Source: Rhodococcoides fascians A44A
GTDB lineage: Bacteria; Actinomycetota; Actinomycetes; Mycobacteriales; Mycobacteriaceae
NCBI RefSeq assembly: GCF_000760735.1
Contig: NZ_JMEX01000004.1
Coordinates: 248,947 to 312,946, forward strand
Direction of reading: 5' to 3'
Length of the DNA: 64,000 bases
The position numbers were made by a program, and so were the translations under genes. The number at the start of each line of letters is the position of its first letter. Positions within the stretch are counted from its first letter, which is position 1. This document shows positions 55,546-64,000 of this stretch, piece by piece. The notes beneath the pieces are model-generated. The model made no database searches and was not told where the DNA came from. It saw only the letters and a list, made by a program, of their open reading frames with translations.

Positions 55546-56151
55546 TCACGAGTCGGCTCCGAGCCTGCTGCCGACCATCTCGACGATCTCCGACGCCGCC
55601 GACCCCGTGTCGAAGGTGGGGTCCTCCAGGAATTCGTCGACGACCGCGTCGATCATCCCTCCCGCGAGGATCGCCAGTGTGCGCTCGTCCCGTCCCGGTC
55701 CCCGGTCGTCACCCCTGGCCTCGGACAACAGTCCCGCAAGGGGACGCCAGCGCTCCTGCCTCTCGTGTCGGGACGCGCCGTTGTTCGCAGCTGCCAGTCC
55801 GGCCTGCACCATGGTTCGTGCGTGATCCGGATGATCCGCCAGGTATCCGATCATCGCGCGCACGTATGCCTCGGGGCGTTCCGGTGGCGGCGACGCGTCG
55901 ACGTGCTCGCCGACGTGTGTGACCAGCGCGGTCAGAACATGCTGATATGCGGCCGTGAGCACCGCATCCTTGGTGTTGAAGTGGTACACCACCGTGCCCT
56001 TGACGACCCCCGCGGCATCGGCGATCCGCGCCAACGACGCGGCGGCATATCCGTGTTCGGCGACCAGTGAGACAGCTGCGGCGATGATCTGCGCACGCCG
56101 TTCGCGCTCGATTCTGGTCGGTCCATCGGCCCCTGACATACGCGCAGACAT
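55546..56151 (-). CDS. TetR-family transcriptional regulator
   Basis: A 201-residue TetR protein. The HTH is RAQIIAAAVSLVAEHGYAAASLARIADAAGVVKGTVVYHFNTKDAVLTAAYQHV. An operator-like inverted repeat lies in the divergent gap shared with the membrane-anchored hydrolase gene at 56213. It is transcribed toward the alpha/beta hydrolase at 54636-55502, 43 bases away. It probably controls one or both hydrolases. Confidence 0.9.
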   Translation of the reverse strand: MSARMSGADGPTRIERERRAQIIAAAVSLVAEHGYAAASLARIADAAGVVKGTVVYHFNTKDAVLTAAYQHVLTALVTHVGEHVDASPPPERPEAYVRAMIGYLADHPDHARTMVQAGLAAANNGASRHERQERWRPLAGLLSEARGDDRGPGRDERTLAILAGGMIDAVVDEFLEDPTFDTGSAASEIVEMVGSRLGADS

Positions 56152-56180
56152 GACGTAAGGTTACCGACATCGACCAATTT

Positions 56181-56196
56181 TTGACCATAAGGTCAA
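56181..56196. promoter_or_regulatory. candidate TetR operator
   Basis: TTGACC-ATAA-GGTCAA is a perfect 6-base inverted repeat in the 61-base gap between the TetR gene (starts 56151) and the divergent hydrolase (starts 56213). TTGACC could also act as a -35 element of the rightward promoter, so binding would block it. Confidence 0.6.
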
Positions 56197-56212
56197 GAAA
56201 TGAGAGGTAGTC

Positions 56213-57202
56213 ATGGACGATCCATCGCCAACCCGCCCCAGGAGAAGGCGTCGAGCATGGGTGATTGCGGCACTCGTCGTGGCGGTAACGGTGACCGCGG
56301 GCGCATTCGCCCTCCGCACCCCCAGCCCCGTCGGTCATTGGAACTCCAAGGACAAGCACGAGAAGTTCGTGGCCGATTACCAACGCGCCTGGGAGGACAT
56401 GCCGACGCCTGACCGAACCCTGGACGTACGAACGGAATTCGGATTCGTTCGTGTCTACCGCTTCGACGGCACCGGACCGACCAGGACGGAGCACCCGTTC
56501 GTGCTGCTTCCCGGTAGATCGTCACCCAGCCCTATCTGGGCCACGAACATGCCCTCGCTGCTCGCACTCGGTGACGTGTACGCACTGGACCTGCTGGGCG
56601 AACCGGGAATGAGTGTGCAAGAGGTCCCGATCGAGAACGACGACGACAACGCGGCCTGGCTCGACCAGACTCTCGAACAACTCCCCGAGGACGAATTCAA
56701 CCTACTGGGCCTGTCCATCGGCGGATGGGCCGCGACCAACCTGGCAACCCATTACCCCGACCGTGTTGCCTCCCTGATGCTGATCGACCCGGCGTACACG
56801 TTCGCCACCATCCCGCTCGGGACGGCGGTTCGAGCCATCCCGGCATCTGTCTCGTGGCTACCCAAGTCCTGGCGGGATTCGTTCGCCTCGTACACAGCCG
56901 GCGGCGCACCTGTCGAGGACAACGCCGTGGCTCGGATGATCGAAACCGCCATGAGCGCCTACTCGATCAAGCTGCCGCAACCGTCGCTGATCCCCGAGAG
57001 CGACCTGGAAGGCCTCCGAATGCCTGTCCTCGCGATACTCGCCGGACGATCGGTCATGCACGACGCCTCCGACGCCGAGGAGGTCGCGCGACGTGCACTC
57101 GGCAACGGCACCGTCGTCGTCTACCCGGAGGCGTCGCACGCCGTCGGCTCCGAGGAGGCCGACCGGATCGCCGACGAGATCAGCCGATTCCTCTCGTCCT
57201 GA
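56213..57202 (+). CDS. membrane-anchored or secreted alpha/beta hydrolase
   Basis: A 329-residue protein. A basic N-terminus (RPRRRRRA) is followed by one hydrophobic segment (about 16-34), an uncleaved anchor or signal peptide. The hydrolase domain has FVLLPGRSSPSPIW, the nucleophile elbow GLSIGGWAA and YPEASHAVG with the catalytic His. AGAGGTAG lies before the ATG. It probably acts on an ester or peptide outside the membrane. It is divergent from the TetR gene. Confidence 0.87.
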   Translation: MDDPSPTRPRRRRRAWVIAALVVAVTVTAGAFALRTPSPVGHWNSKDKHEKFVADYQRAWEDMPTPDRTLDVRTEFGFVRVYRFDGTGPTRTEHPFVLLPGRSSPSPIWATNMPSLLALGDVYALDLLGEPGMSVQEVPIENDDDNAAWLDQTLEQLPEDEFNLLGLSIGGWAATNLATHYPDRVASLMLIDPAYTFATIPLGTAVRAIPASVSWLPKSWRDSFASYTAGGAPVEDNAVARMIETAMSAYSIKLPQPSLIPESDLEGLRMPVLAILAGRSVMHDASDAEEVARRALGNGTVVVYPEASHAVGSEEADRIADEISRFLSS

Positions 57203-57221
57203 ACCTGTATCCGGCACTGCC

Positions 57222-57800
57222 TCAACAGGAGTCGACATGCAGCCGGTGTGCACCGCAGGTCAAGCACTGGAACAGGTAGCCCGACAGATCACCTTCGACT
57301 TCCAGACACTTCCTCACGACGACGGGCTCGAAACCGGTTCCACCGTCGACATCGGCGGCGAAGTCCTTCTCGTGCAGATACACGACGAGTTCGTCCGCGC
57401 CTACGTATCCGACGAATGCGCAGGGCCTGCCACAGTGGGACCGCCATTGCTCCTGCTGCCACGAGGGGTACGACGGCGTTCGGTCGGACACCTCACGGGC
57501 CTCGTCGACATCGACGCTGATCACACCATCCGGCGACGGCGGCACGCCGTCGATACCGATCCAGTCGTTGAACTCACCGTCGAACTTTCGGGCCGCCGTA
57601 CCGTCGGCGATACACCATGGACAGAGAAACTCGACCTTCGCAACGGAGTAGAACGAACCCTGGTACTTCAGGTCATTCGGTCGACCGCACGCATCGCACT
57701 CCCCCTGCGTCTCCTCGAAGAACCCGAGTTCGTACGCGCGCGGATTGAACCGAAAGACGGGCGGGCGGTCGCGGTTCACGTCCTCGATGATGACATCCAC
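57222..57800 (-). CDS. CbrC (UPF0167) family protein
   Basis: A 192-residue protein of the UPF0167/CbrC family. PVFRFNPRAYELGFFEETQGECDACGRP near the N-terminus and a second Cys pair (FLCPWCIADGTAARKF) suggest a zinc site; a C-terminal CLTCGAHR adds another. In E. coli, CbrC is linked to colicin E2 tolerance, but the molecular function is unknown. The ATG at 57800 has no clear ribosome site; a GTG seven codons later has GAGGAC nearby. A long inverted repeat lies just upstream. Confidence 0.83.
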   Translation of the reverse strand: MDVIIEDVNRDRPPVFRFNPRAYELGFFEETQGECDACGRPNDLKYQGSFYSVAKVEFLCPWCIADGTAARKFDGEFNDWIGIDGVPPSPDGVISVDVDEAREVSDRTPSYPSWQQEQWRSHCGRPCAFVGYVGADELVVYLHEKDFAADVDGGTGFEPVVVRKCLEVEGDLSGYLFQCLTCGAHRLHVDSC

Positions 57801-57813
57801 AACCCGCGACGAA

Positions 57814-57870
57814 ATTCACCCACCTGTTGTGCGTTGCGCACGTCTGCGTACGCACAACAGGTGGGTGAAT
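57814..57870. repeat. inverted repeat with perfect 21-bp arms
   Basis: Positions 57814-57834 are the exact reverse complement of 57850-57870, with a 15-base loop. The arm begins ATTCACCCACCTGTTG. It sits 14 bases upstream of the CbrC-like gene and beyond the tRNA-Asn terminator. The core next to it (GTGGGTGAATGTGCGCCCT) loosely recalls the GTGAGTGGAAATGTAGGCCCT of the other palindromic element, but is not the same. Confidence 0.85.
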
Positions 57871-57888
57871 GTGCGCCCTCGACAGCAG

Positions 57889-57918
57889 AAAACCCCCACC
57901 CAGGAACTGGATGGGGGT
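57889..57918 (-). terminator. intrinsic terminator of tRNA-Asn
   Basis: On the minus strand, ACCCCCA pairs with TGGGGGT around an inner CCAG-GAA-CTGG stem, followed by TTTT. It lies seven bases beyond the 3' end of tRNA-Asn in its direction of transcription. Confidence 0.85.
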
Positions 57919-57924
57919 CTCGAG

Positions 57925-57997
57925 CTCCCCCGGCTGGACTCGAACCAGCAACCGTCCGATTAACAGTCGGAAGCTCTGCCAATTGAGCTACAGGGGA
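57925..57997 (-). tRNA. tRNA-Asn (anticodon GUU)
   Basis: On the minus strand this folds into a full cloverleaf: acceptor TCCCCTG with CGGGGGA, D-arm AGCTCAATTGGCAGAGC, anticodon loop CTGTTAA with anticodon GTT, T-loop TTCGAGT, discriminator G. No CCA is encoded. The following bases to 58136 hold no other gene. Confidence 0.96.
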
Positions 57998-58136
57998 TTA
58001 CTCAGTGGCTTCGCACTCTCGTGCGGGCCGAGAGAAACAATAGCGCACACCCCCATGGGAGTACCAAATCGCCCTGCTCGGGCCCCGTCAGGCAGGATGG
58101 TGGGACGCGTGCACAACACTGATCTAAGGACTTGTG

Positions 58137-58385
58137 ATGATTCGTTTGGTTCTGGCTGCTGGGGCGGCGTACGTGCTCGGAGCCAAGGCTGGTCGTGGTC
58201 GCTACGAGCAGATTCGTAAGACGGCTTCCGCCGTGGCGGGTAGCCCGGCGACCAAGAAGGTCATCGAGGTCAGCAGGCAGAAGCTGTCGGATTCGCTGAA
58301 CACGCAGCCGAAGCTCGAGCCGATGAAGCCCATCGACGACGAGACGCAGCTCTACATCCCCCAGGATCAGCTGCGTAAGCGTTAG
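58137..58385 (+). CDS. small conserved protein of unknown function
   Basis: An 82-residue protein. A short hydrophobic start (MIRLVLAAGAAYVLGAKAGRGRYEQI) resembles the N-terminal anchor of YtxH-like proteins, followed by a charged helix and a conserved end (DDETQLYIPQDQLRKR). AAGGA lies six bases before the ATG at 58137. It is convergent with dnaG, with four bases overlapping. The family is widespread in actinobacteria, but I know of no function. Confidence 0.78.
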   Translation: MIRLVLAAGAAYVLGAKAGRGRYEQIRKTASAVAGSPATKKVIEVSRQKLSDSLNTQPKLEPMKPIDDETQLYIPQDQLRKR

Positions 58386-60304
58386 CCGGCTGCGGAGTCG
58401 TCCTCGACGTTGCCGATGGCCTGTTCGAGCAGGCTCCGTCGGTACTGTTCGAGGGCGATGACGTCGCCGAGCAGTGCGTAGTACTCGTCCTGGTTGTCCT
58501 GCGGTGACATGCGCTGCATCTTGGATTTGAGCTCGGCGACCTGCTCCCCCACCCAGACTTCCTGTAGACGAGCCAGTACCCCGCCGATGTACCGCGTGAG
58601 CGCGATGTCCGCCACCGGGATGTGCTCGACCGCGAGCTCCATCACGAGCGATTTCACGACCGCAGTTTCGGTCCGCTTGGCGACGGCGTCGACCCATTCC
58701 CCTCCGCCGAGGCCTGCGGCGGTCCCCCCTGCGGCGGTCACCGCTGCGCTGACGGCGGCGTAGGCGGGGTGAGTGAAGGTCTCGGGAGGCAGTGAGTCGA
58801 AGACCGACCCGGCGATCGCCGGGTTCTGCAGCGCGGACTTCAACGCCTCACGCTGAGGCCACAGGGACGGATCCTTGGGGTGTGGACGCGTCGGGCCGGC
58901 CGGCACCTCCGCCGGGGGCGCCTGGCGCTTGTCGAACGGTGTGCGTTTCTTCGTGTCTCCGCGTGCGCCCTTCTTGGCTTCGTCTCGAACCCGTGCGAGA
59001 ACCATCGCGGTGTCGTCCCAACCGGTCCAGCCGGCGAGTTGGCGCGCGTATTCGTCGCGCAGCGATGCGTCCTTGATCCGCGCCACGACGGGGACGGTTC
59101 TGCGCAGCGCTTCGACCCGACCTTCGGGCGTGTCCAGATCATGTTCACGCAGAAGCGATTTCACGACGAAGGCGAACATCGGGGTGCGGCGTGCAACGAG
59201 GTCACGTACGGCGGGGTCGCCGGATTTCTGCCTCAGCTCGCAGGGATCCATGCCCTCGGGTGCGATGGCGACGAAGGTCTGTCCGGCAATTTTCTGATCA
59301 CCCTCGAAAGCCTTCATCGCGGCCGCCTGGCCTGCGTCGTCGCCGTCGAAGGTGTAGATGACCTCGCCGCGGAAGTAGCTGTCGTCCATCATGAGTCGAC
59401 GCAGCATCGCCAGGTGGTCCTCACCGAAGGCGGTGCCGCACGAGGCGACGGCGGTCTTGACGCCTGCCAGGTGCATGGCCATGACGTCGGTGTATCCCTC
59501 GACGATGACGGCCTGATGCGATTTGGCGATGTCCTTGCGTGCCATGTCGAGCCCGAACAGCACCTGAGACTTCTTGTACAGCATGGTTTCCGGCGTGTTG
59601 ATGTACTTGCCGGGCATGGTGTCGTCGTCGAACAGTTTCCTGGCGCCGAAGCCGATGGTGTCGCCGCTCTGACTGCGAATCGGCCACACCAACCGTCGCC
59701 GAAACCTGTCGATGGGTGTTCCGCGCTTACCGGGTGTCGCCAGGCCCGCGTCGATGATCTCCTTGGCTTCGAAGCCGCTGGACAGCAGGTGCTTGGTCAG
59801 GGTGTCCCAGCCGTCGGGCGCGTATCCGCAGCCGTACGCCAGCGCGGCTTGGCCGTCGAAGTTGCGCTCGGTCAGGTAGTCCCGAGCGGCCTGGGCGTCG
59901 GGTTCACGCAGACGCGCGGCGTAGAACTCCTGGGCCGCCGAGTTGGCTGCGATCAACCGCGCTCGGGTGCCCCGGTCACGTTGAACCGATGGCCCTCCGC
60001 CCTCGTAGGTGATCGAGTAGTTCAGCCGGTCGGCGAGTTGCTCGACGGCTTCGACGAAGGAGATGTGCTCGATCTTCTGGAGGAAGGAGTAGGCGTCACC
60101 TCCCTCACCGCAGCCGAAGCAGTGGAAATGCCCGTGGTTGGGTCGGACGTGGAACGACGGAGATTTCTCGTCGTGGAAGGGGCACAGGCCCTTCATCGAG
60201 TCGCCGCCCGCGCGCTTGAGAGAGACGTAGTCACCGACGACGTCTTCGATCCGTGTGCGTTCGCGAATGGCGGCGATGTCACGTTCAGGAATTCGGCCGG
60301 CCAC
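58382..60304 (-). CDS. dnaG: DNA primase
   Basis: A 640-residue primase that makes RNA primers at the replication fork. The zinc finger has C41, H44, C62 and C65 (CPFHDEKSPSFHVRP ... HCFGCGEGGD). The catalytic TOPRIM core follows, with VIVEGYTDVMAMHLAG and VIYTFDGDDAGQAAAMKAF carrying the acidic residues. The C-terminal helicase-binding domain completes it. dgt lies 42 bases upstream on the same strand, as in M. tuberculosis. The large open frame on the opposite strand is a shadow. Confidence 0.97.
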   Translation of the reverse strand: MAGRIPERDIAAIRERTRIEDVVGDYVSLKRAGGDSMKGLCPFHDEKSPSFHVRPNHGHFHCFGCGEGGDAYSFLQKIEHISFVEAVEQLADRLNYSITYEGGGPSVQRDRGTRARLIAANSAAQEFYAARLREPDAQAARDYLTERNFDGQAALAYGCGYAPDGWDTLTKHLLSSGFEAKEIIDAGLATPGKRGTPIDRFRRRLVWPIRSQSGDTIGFGARKLFDDDTMPGKYINTPETMLYKKSQVLFGLDMARKDIAKSHQAVIVEGYTDVMAMHLAGVKTAVASCGTAFGEDHLAMLRRLMMDDSYFRGEVIYTFDGDDAGQAAAMKAFEGDQKIAGQTFVAIAPEGMDPCELRQKSGDPAVRDLVARRTPMFAFVVKSLLREHDLDTPEGRVEALRRTVPVVARIKDASLRDEYARQLAGWTGWDDTAMVLARVRDEAKKGARGDTKKRTPFDKRQAPPAEVPAGPTRPHPKDPSLWPQREALKSALQNPAIAGSVFDSLPPETFTHPAYAAVSAAVTAAGGTAAGLGGGEWVDAVAKRTETAVVKSLVMELAVEHIPVADIALTRYIGGVLARLQEVWVGEQVAELKSKMQRMSPQDNQDEYYALLGDVIALEQYRRSLLEQAIGNVEDDSAAG

Positions 60305-60346
60305 GAAGGGCAGTCTAGTCCTGTCCCACGACTCCGACGAAGCGGA

Positions 60347-61624
60347 TCAGCCCCAGCTGGCCTGAGCTCCGAGGCTGCGCTTGTCGATCAGTTCGAGGCG
60401 GCTTTCGGTGTACGACGCGATCTGGTCCACCACGACTCGGGTGCGCTCGGCATCGGACTGGGCGCGGTTCCAGGCGGGGACGAAGATAGGGTCCAGCTCA
60501 CCCGGCCCGGATCGTTCGACCCATTCGGCGACGCGGTGAATGCGGTCGCGTTGGCGTGCCTGCCGCACTTTGTGGCTCGCGTCGGACATCACGTAGCGCA
60601 AGGCCATCGTCTTCAGCAGAGCGACCTCGGACGCAACGATCGGCGGGATGACCAAGTCCGCGTCGTACCGGGACAGGGGTTCGGTTCCCCATTTCTGACG
60701 GGTGGCGTCGATGGCTGCGGTGGCGAATCGCCCGACCAGCTCGCTGGTCAGATGCTTCAACGCGACCGACGCGGCGAGGGTGCCGTCGAATTCACCGACA
60801 GCGAGGACCACCGGCATGCGGGACAGGCGTTCGGCGGCTTCGACGAGCTCGTTCTGGTCTAGGCCGCGAAACTCGCGAACACCGAGTTCGGCGAGCTCTC
60901 GTTGCTCGGACCGGTCGCCGAGTGACCGGAGTGCGATGCGGCCGTCGATGACGCCGTCTTCGACGTCGTGAACCGAGTAGGCGACGTCGTCGGCCCAGTC
61001 CATGGATTGGGCTTCGAGGCATTTGCGACGGTCGGGTGCGCCGTCGCGTACCCAGTCCAGGATGGCGGAATCGTCATCGTAGGCACCGAATTTCGCGCCG
61101 GGCGACGGTCGCAACCAGGGATACTTGATGGCGGCGTCGAGCGATGCGCGGGTGAGATTGAGCCCGACGCTGGTGCCGTCGGAATCGAGGATCTTGGGCT
61201 CGATTCCGGTGAGGATGCGCAGGTTCTGCGCGTTGCCCTCGAACCCGCCGCAGTTCGCTGCGACCTCGTCGAGCGCTTTCTCGCCGTTGTGCCCGTAGGG
61301 CGGGTGCCCGATGTCGTGGGCGAGACCGGCGAGGTCGACGAGGTCGGGGTCTGCGCCGAGCCCTTCCCCGATGCTGCGACCGATCTGTGCGACCTCGAGT
61401 GAATGTGTGAGCCTGGTGCGCGGAGTGTCGCCGTCGCGCGGCCCGGTCACCTGTGTCTTGTCGGCGAGCCTGCGCAATGCCGCGCAGTGCAGCACACGTG
61501 CTCGGTCGCGCGCGAACTGACTGCGATGCGACGCGTTTTCCTGCCCGCTGTCCAGCCCGGCGGTCTTGGGTGCTTCGGTGACGAATCGTTCGATGTCGTG
61601 GTCGGTGTAGTCGCTCACTGTCAT
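60347..61624 (-). CDS. dgt: deoxyguanosinetriphosphate triphosphohydrolase-like protein
   Basis: A 425-residue HD-domain dNTPase that cleaves dNTPs to nucleoside and triphosphate. The metal-binding residues are in [15 protein letters not shown] (His) and [21 protein letters not shown] (HD and the following His), with a later Asp in [17 protein letters not shown]. Its ATG at 61624 overlaps the stop of the YdcF-like gene by four bases. It is followed by dnaG, the conserved actinobacterial order. Confidence 0.94.
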   Translation of the reverse strand: MTVSDYTDHDIERFVTEAPKTAGLDSGQENASHRSQFARDRARVLHCAALRRLADKTQVTGPRDGDTPRTRLTHSLEVAQIGRSIGEGLGADPDLVDLAGLAHDIGHPPYGHNGEKALDEVAANCGGFEGNAQNLRILTGIEPKILDSDGTSVGLNLTRASLDAAIKYPWLRPSPGAKFGAYDDDSAILDWVRDGAPDRRKCLEAQSMDWADDVAYSVHDVEDGVIDGRIALRSLGDRSEQRELAELGVREFRGLDQNELVEAAERLSRMPVVLAVGEFDGTLAASVALKHLTSELVGRFATAAIDATRQKWGTEPLSRYDADLVIPPIVASEVALLKTMALRYVMSDASHKVRQARQRDRIHRVAEWVERSGPGELDPIFVPAWNRAQSDAERTRVVVDQIASYTESRLELIDKRSLGAQASWG

Positions 61625-62340
61625 TGCCCTGCCGTGTAGGAGAAGTCCGCGGTGAAGTGCGTCAGCTGATACCACAGCAACGCACCGGTCTCACGCGCGA
61701 TTCCGTGGGCCTGGGACTCGCGGGTGTACACGGCCGGGCCGGTGCGGGTGGGCGATGTCCACGCTTCGAGTCCAGCGTCGCGGGCCATGGTGCGCGTGCG
61801 CAACGAATGCCACGGATCGCTCACCAGCACGACGGACGACTTACCCTGTGCGCGAAGCGTTTCGCTGACCGCCTCGATGCTTTCCAGCGTGTCCGAGCCC
61901 TGTTCGACGGCAATGATCTTGTCCGCCGGCACTCCCTGATCGATGAGGTAGTTACGGCCGGACGCAGCCTCCGTGTAGAGGTCGCCTTCCTGCTTCCCGC
62001 CGACGGTCACTATTTCCGGTGCGACCCCTTCTTCGTACAACGCGGCTGCCTGTGACAATCGAGCCTCGAACACGCTCGACGGAGTGCCCGAGTACTGCGC
62101 TGCGCCGAGCACCACGATCGCCTGTGCAGGCGTGTGGTCGTCGATCCGGGCCACCTGCCAGACCCGCACCGCGGTGCCGCCGACGACGACGAGTCCCATC
62201 AGAACTACGCCGACGACGAGCCTCGTCGTCCAGCGACCGAGCGTGCCGAAGAACCCGAGCCGCGCGGGTTCGGGCTCGGTGTATTCGTACGTCTCCCCGT
62301 AGGGATCGCCGTACGGATCGCGGTCGACAGTCGAGTTCAC
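61621..62340 (-). CDS. YdcF/SanA-like (DUF218) membrane-anchored protein
   Basis: A 239-residue protein. One N-terminal helix (about residues 37-57, [18 protein letters not shown]) anchors a DUF218 domain outside the membrane: [59 protein letters not shown] and [21 protein letters not shown]. The family is linked to envelope barrier function and vancomycin sensitivity, but the chemistry is unsettled. It overlaps dgt by four bases. Confidence 0.88.
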   Translation of the reverse strand: MNSTVDRDPYGDPYGETYEYTEPEPARLGFFGTLGRWTTRLVVGVVLMGLVVVGGTAVRVWQVARIDDHTPAQAIVVLGAAQYSGTPSSVFEARLSQAAALYEEGVAPEIVTVGGKQEGDLYTEAASGRNYLIDQGVPADKIIAVEQGSDTLESIEAVSETLRAQGKSSVVLVSDPWHSLRTRTMARDAGLEAWTSPTRTGPAVYTRESQAHGIARETGALLWYQLTHFTADFSYTAGQ

Positions 62341-62394
62341 TCCTCGAGTTTGCCAGCCCGACCCGCGAGAAGGCGCCTGGGCACGCGGGGCGGC

Positions 62395-63003
62395 CTACAA
62401 CCATCCCCGTTCCCGCGCGACTCGGATTGCCTCGGCTCGCGTCGTCGTACCCGTTTTTCCGATTGCCGCGGACAGGTGATTCCGTACCGTCCCTTCCGAC
62501 AGATGGAGCGCAGCGGCGACTCGACCTGCGGTTCCTCCCTCGGCAGCAGCACGGAGAACTTCCTGCTCACGTGCCGTCAGCGGGGACACTCCGTCGGTCA
62601 ACGTCTCGGTTGCGAGAGTGGGATCGACCACCCGCAGGCCCATGTGAACGCGCCGGACGGCGTCGGCGAGTTGGCGCGCCGGGGTGTCCTTGACGACGAA
62701 TCCATCGGCACCCGCGTCGATGGCGCGTCGCAGATATCCGGGCCGGCCGAAAGTGGTGACGATCATCACTCGGCAACCGGGGTAGTGCTTTCTCAGTTCT
62801 GCAGTCGCTGCGATGCCGTCGAGGCCAGGCATCTCTACGTCCAGCAGTGCGACGTCCGGGCGATGCTCCACGGCCGCCGCAACCACCTCGTCGCCGCGCC
62901 CGACTTCCGCGACGACCTCCAGATCGGATTCCAAGTCCAGCAGCGCCGCCAAGGCGCCTCGGACGAGAGCTTGATCGTCTGCCAACAGCAACCGGATACT
63001 CAT
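62395..63003 (-). CDS. NarL/LuxR-type response regulator
   Basis: A 202-residue response regulator. The receiver domain has the acidic pocket in LLADDQALVRG, the phospho-acceptor Asp in VALLDVEMPGLDG, and the Lys in VVKDTPARQL. The C-terminal LuxR HTH is LTAREQEVLRAAAEGGTAGRVAAALHLSEGTVRNHLSAAIGKTGTTTRAEAIRVA. It overlaps its kinase gene by four bases (63000-63003) and resembles the DesR subgroup. The targets are unknown; an adjacent ABC transporter would be typical but lies outside the window if present. Confidence 0.93.
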   Translation of the reverse strand: MSIRLLLADDQALVRGALAALLDLESDLEVVAEVGRGDEVVAAAVEHRPDVALLDVEMPGLDGIAATAELRKHYPGCRVMIVTTFGRPGYLRRAIDAGADGFVVKDTPARQLADAVRRVHMGLRVVDPTLATETLTDGVSPLTAREQEVLRAAAEGGTAGRVAAALHLSEGTVRNHLSAAIGKTGTTTRAEAIRVARERGWL

Positions 63004-64000
63004 GCCGCCACCACTTCCACCCGAAATCCACCCGCAGCTGACTTCCCCACGCTCAACGACCCGTTCGACGCCTTCACGCGCTCGGCGAGCCCGCGCAGGC
63101 CGTGTCCGTCGTCCGAGATGCTTCCGGACGTACCGACGCCGTCGTCGGAGATCTCGATGCGACCGGGTTCGACGACCACCGTGCACTGGCGGGCCCCACT
63201 GTGCCGGATCACGTTGGTGACCGCTTCGCGCACAGTCCACCCGAACAGTTCACGGTTGCGGAGAGGGACAACGTCGGCATCGGCGGGAAACACGGCGTCG
63301 ATCCCCGCCGCGTCGAGAGCCGACCGCGCCGACGCGAGTTCCGTTGCGACGTCGACCGTGCGCATGGCCCCGACGGTGGAACGGACGTCGCCGAGTGCTT
63401 CCCGCGCGAGAGCTTCCACCTCGGCGATCTCGACGGCCGCCCGGGCAGGATCGATCTCGACGAGCCGCCCGGCGAGTTCTGCTTTCACCGTGATGACGGT
63501 CAGCGAGTGCCCGAGAATGTCGTGGACATCGCGGCTCACTCGTTCACGTTCGGCGACGACGGCGAGGTCGGCGAGCTGTTGCCGTGCCTCGGCGAGTTCG
63601 TGGTTGCGCTTGAAGACCTGAGTGATTCCCCAGGCCGCGACTGCACTGATCACGAGCTGAAATGCGAAGAAGGAACCGGGATCCCAGGACGAAACGATGC
63701 GGGGCAGAAGTTCGACGACGGCGACCAGTGCGATGACAACCGCCCACGCCTGACGGGTGGACAACGTCATCATGGCGAGAACCGCCATGTAGATGGTCGC
63801 GCCGAACGCCTGACTTCCGATGAGTACAGCAAGGAACAGCGTCAGTGCCGCCATGCCGGTCAGGCTCGCCCAAGCCCATCCACGGGCGAGCGCAGGTCCT
63901 TCCCGTCGCGCAGTGCGAAATGCCCAGAACGTGACGACGAACAGAGCACCGAACGCGACGACGGCGGTCACGCCCGCCACTTTCCCGGCCAGACTGGGCA
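63000..64000 (-). CDS. sensor histidine kinase, NarL-partner (DesK-like) type, truncated by the window edge
   Basis: At least 326 residues are visible, and the frame has no stop before the window end, so the true start probably lies beyond. Five hydrophobic helices are followed by a HisKA_3 dimerisation domain with the phospho-acceptor His in ERVSRDVHDILGHSLTVI and ATPase boxes REAVTNVIRHSGA, EISDDGVGTSG and GHGLRGLAERVKA. The stop overlaps the start of the response regulator, its cognate partner. A GTG at 63980 is a possible internal start. The signal is unknown. Confidence 0.9.
   Translation of the reverse strand, partial: PSLAGKVAGVTAVVAFGALFVVTFWAFRTARREGPALARGWAWASLTGMAALTLFLAVLIGSQAFGATIYMAVLAMMTLSTRQAWAVVIALVAVVELLPRIVSSWDPGSFFAFQLVISAVAAWGITQVFKRNHELAEARQQLADLAVVAERERVSRDVHDILGHSLTVITVKAELAGRLVEIDPARAAVEIAEVEALAREALGDVRSTVGAMRTVDVATELASARSALDAAGIDAVFPADADVVPLRNRELFGWTVREAVTNVIRHSGARQCTVVVEPGRIEISDDGVGTSGSISDDGHGLRGLAERVKASNGSLSVGKSAAGGFRVEVVAA

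Noticed and set aside
58880-60862. 660-codon open frame opposite dnaG and the end of dgt
   Set aside because: It is antisense to two conserved genes, has no ribosome site or domain, and is best explained as a codon-bias shadow.

Overview
The window is high-GC actinobacterial chromosome from a mycolic-acid-producing member of the Mycobacteriales, most probably Rhodococcus or a close relative. The order ahpE - DUF3052 gene - aceE - CdaR/PucR-type regulator - fabD - acpM - kasA - accD6 is the FAS-II locus arrangement known from Mycobacterium tuberculosis. The dnaG-dgt pair, DUF3145, DUF5313 and a mycobacterial-type hemophore fit the same group. No phage, transposase, integrase or CRISPR array is visible. 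Coding density is high and no gene-free stretch exceeds 300 bases.

Layout. 1-3.5 kb: end of a methylmalonate-semialdehyde dehydrogenase, an iron-type alcohol dehydrogenase, a Fe/Mn superoxide dismutase and an FAD oxidoreductase. 3.5-8.5 kb (minus strand): a four-gene conservon signalling operon (sensor kinase, roadblock protein, DUF742 protein, GTPase) followed at 10 bp by an MHYT membrane sensor. 8.7-12.5 kb: divergent lysG/lysE, a MarR-DUF5313 operon and two TetR regulators. 12.5-22.5 kb: tRNA-Val, a peroxiredoxin, a DUF3052 protein, pyruvate dehydrogenase E1 and the FAS-II operon, which has a single ketoacyl synthase and ends at a strong hairpin. 22.5-32.8 kb: cold-shock protein, DUF3145, serine hydrolase, hemophore-like protein, a molybdopterin oxidoreductase, tRNA-Met, an unusual PP-loop protein, a universal stress protein, a secreted cupin, a GAF-ANTAR regulator and a PadR/MFS efflux pair.

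32.8-45.7 kb: a 1376-residue single-chain nitrate reductase fused to a flavodoxin/FAD/NAD(P)H reductase module, then small enzymes and their regulators (isochorismatase-like, VOC, ArsR, DoxX, MarR, TetR, GH3 beta-glucosidase, alpha/beta hydrolase, ArsR/SRPBCC, RidA, RibD-like reductase). 45.9-53.1 kb: the potassium operon, a 31-residue membrane peptide followed by kdpF-A-B-C-D, without kdpE. 53-58 kb: an AraC regulator, a TetR regulator and alpha/beta hydrolases, a CbrC-like gene and tRNA-Asn. 58-64 kb: a small conserved gene, dnaG, dgt, a YdcF protein and a NarL-type two-component pair running off the window.

Points beyond ordinary annotation: a dispersed palindromic element present three times, once read through in frame inside kdpB; similar 3' ends of kdpD and the nearby AraC gene together with loss of adjacent kdpE; an ArsR-type palindrome that contains both divergent start codons; several apparently leaderless regulator promoters with operator-like palindromes; and a PP-loop ATPase of unknown function beside a tRNA gene. 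All calls are from reading the sequence; no database search was run.
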